Shown: piece by piece, positions 13,721-14,493 of the stretch
Position numbering within the stretch: position 1 is the first letter of the stretch
Layout of the letters: each line of letters opens with the position of its first letter
NCBI GenBank assembly: GCA_030590265.1
Contig: JAUUYW010000043.1
Location: 1 to 14,493, forward strand
Length of the DNA: 14,493 bases
Direction: 5' to 3'
From: Candidatus Krumholzibacteriia bacterium
GTDB lineage: Bacteria; Krumholzibacteriota; Krumholzibacteriia; LZORAL124-64-63
Translations under genes and position numbers: made by a program
The notes under the pieces: generated by a model
What the model was told of the DNA's origin: nothing
Database searches by the model: none
What the model saw: only the letters and a program-made list of their open reading frames with translations

Positions 13721-14493
13721 GAAACCACCCTCATGACTTCTTTCAGGGTCGTTCGGCCGGCTTTCATTTTGTCCAAGGCATCATCCCGCAGGCTGGCTTG
13801 ACCAGTGGCACGGGCCGCATCCTCAATGGCAGTGGCATTCTTGCCGTCGGCGATCAGCTTGCGAATCTCCTTGTCCACGTGCAGGTATTCAAACACTGCC
13901 AACCGGTCGCGGTAACCACTGTTGCGACAGAGGTTGCATCCCTGGCCTTCGAGGATTGTGGCGTCCTGCAGATCTTCAGCAGTGAGCCCCATCAACTGCA
14001 AATCTTCGGAATCCGGTTCGCAGGGCTCGCCGCAGTCCTTGCAAACCCGGCGCACCAAACGCTGGGCAATAATTGAAACCAGGGTGGCCGAAAGCAGGAA
14101 AGGCTCCACACCCATATCCAGCAGTCGGGGAATGGCGCCGGCTGCACTGTTGGTGTGCAAGGTGCTGAAAACCAGGTGACCGGTGAGAGCCGCGCGGATG
14201 GCCATCTGGGCCGTCTCCACATCACGGATTTCACCCACCAGCAGGATGTCGGGATCCTGACGCAGAATGGCGCGCAAACCCTTGGCAAAAGTAAATCCCT
14301 TGGCCGTGTTGATCTGGGCCTGGTTGATCACCGGCAATTCGTATTCCACGGGATCTTCCAGAGTGATGATTTTTGTATCCGGTTTATTCAGGTATGTCAG
14401 AGCCGAATAGAGTGTGGTGGTTTTACCCGAACCCGTGGGTCCGGTCACCAGAATGATGCCGTTGGGTTTGATGAGATCCTTCCTGAAGAGGAC
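13717..14493 (-). CDS. gspE: GspE/PilB-type assembly ATPase, C-terminal part (5' end outside window)
   Basis: The frame is open to the right edge; 258 C-terminal residues are visible. Walker A GPTGSGKT lies at complement 14419-14442. It is followed by an Asp box (EDPVEY), Walker B ILLVGEIRD with the catalytic Glu, and the His box GHLVFSTLHTN. A tetracysteine zinc module, CKDC then CNLC about 32 residues later, is typical of extension ATPases (GspE, PilB, MshE) and absent from retraction ATPases (PilT). ATP hydrolysis drives pseudopilin assembly through the platform protein. The gene overlaps the next by ATGA. The N-terminal domains, which would help separate GspE from PilB/MshE, are not visible. 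No PilT is seen in the window. Confidence 0.95.
   Translation of the reverse strand, partial: VLFRKDLIKPNGIILVTGPTGSGKTTTLYSALTYLNKPDTKIITLEDPVEYELPVINQAQINTAKGFTFAKGLRAILRQDPDILLVGEIRDVETAQMAIRAALTGHLVFSTLHTNSAAGAIPRLLDMGVEPFLLSATLVSIIAQRLVRRVCKDCGEPCEPDSEDLQLMGLTAEDLQDATILEGQGCNLCRNSGYRDRLAVFEYLHVDKEIRKLIADGKNATAIEDAARATGQASLRDDALDKMKAGRTTLKEVMRVVS

Noticed and set aside
1..14493. CRISPR array, tRNA/rRNA genes, insertion sequence or prophage
   Set aside because: No regularly spaced repeats, no cloverleaf or rRNA-like stretch, no transposase or phage gene was seen. The HNH domain alone does not indicate a mobile element.

Overview
The window looks like chromosomal DNA of a Gram-negative (diderm) bacterium. 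It encodes an outer-membrane secretin, a lipoprotein candidate and several proteins with Sec signal peptides. Several genes appear to start at TTG or GTG behind good Shine-Dalgarno sites. The style of the secreted proteins and the mixed type IV pilus/type II secretion locus recall uncultured delta-like or FCB-adjacent phyla (for example Eisenbacteria or Krumholzibacteriota). That placement is a guess from protein style, not a demonstrated taxonomy.

Left part (1-7060) is a set of small, mostly unrelated transcription units. An HNH nuclease C-terminus enters from the left edge and meets, tail to tail with a 10-bp overlap, a secreted protein of unknown function (complement 291-995). A divergent spacer with three 12-bp tandem repeats precedes an exported S9 prolyl-oligopeptidase-like peptidase (1186-3324) and a membrane-anchored SRPBCC protein (3359-3895), probably one operon ended by a hairpin at 3949-3980. 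Then come a lipoprotein candidate of unknown function (4079-4831), a small secreted protein on the minus strand (4856-5191), and a YdfG-type short-chain dehydrogenase (5409-6182). A lone GspG-like pseudopilin (6392-7060) follows a roughly 209-bp leader rich in stem-loops. It ends at a strong bidirectional terminator.

Right part (7148-14493, minus strand) is one tightly packed operon for a type IV filament machine. In transcription order it holds: GspE/PilB-type ATPase (cut by the window edge), GspF/PilC-type platform protein, a GspG-type pseudopilin, a PilM-PilN fusion, PilO, a PilP/GspC-like protein and a secretin. The ATPase would drive the platform protein to assemble the pseudopilin. The PilMN-PilO-PilP proteins would form the inner-membrane alignment complex, linking the motor to the secretin channel. 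The ATPase, platform and pseudopilin resemble type II secretion, while the alignment module is of type IV pilus/MSHA style.

The most unusual element is the operon's pseudopilin (complement 11484-12521). Behind a single prepilin leader and N-terminal helix it appears to carry three successive GspG-like globular units instead of one. Together with the covalent PilM-PilN fusion and the convergent second pseudopilin, it makes this locus the part of the window most worth closer study.
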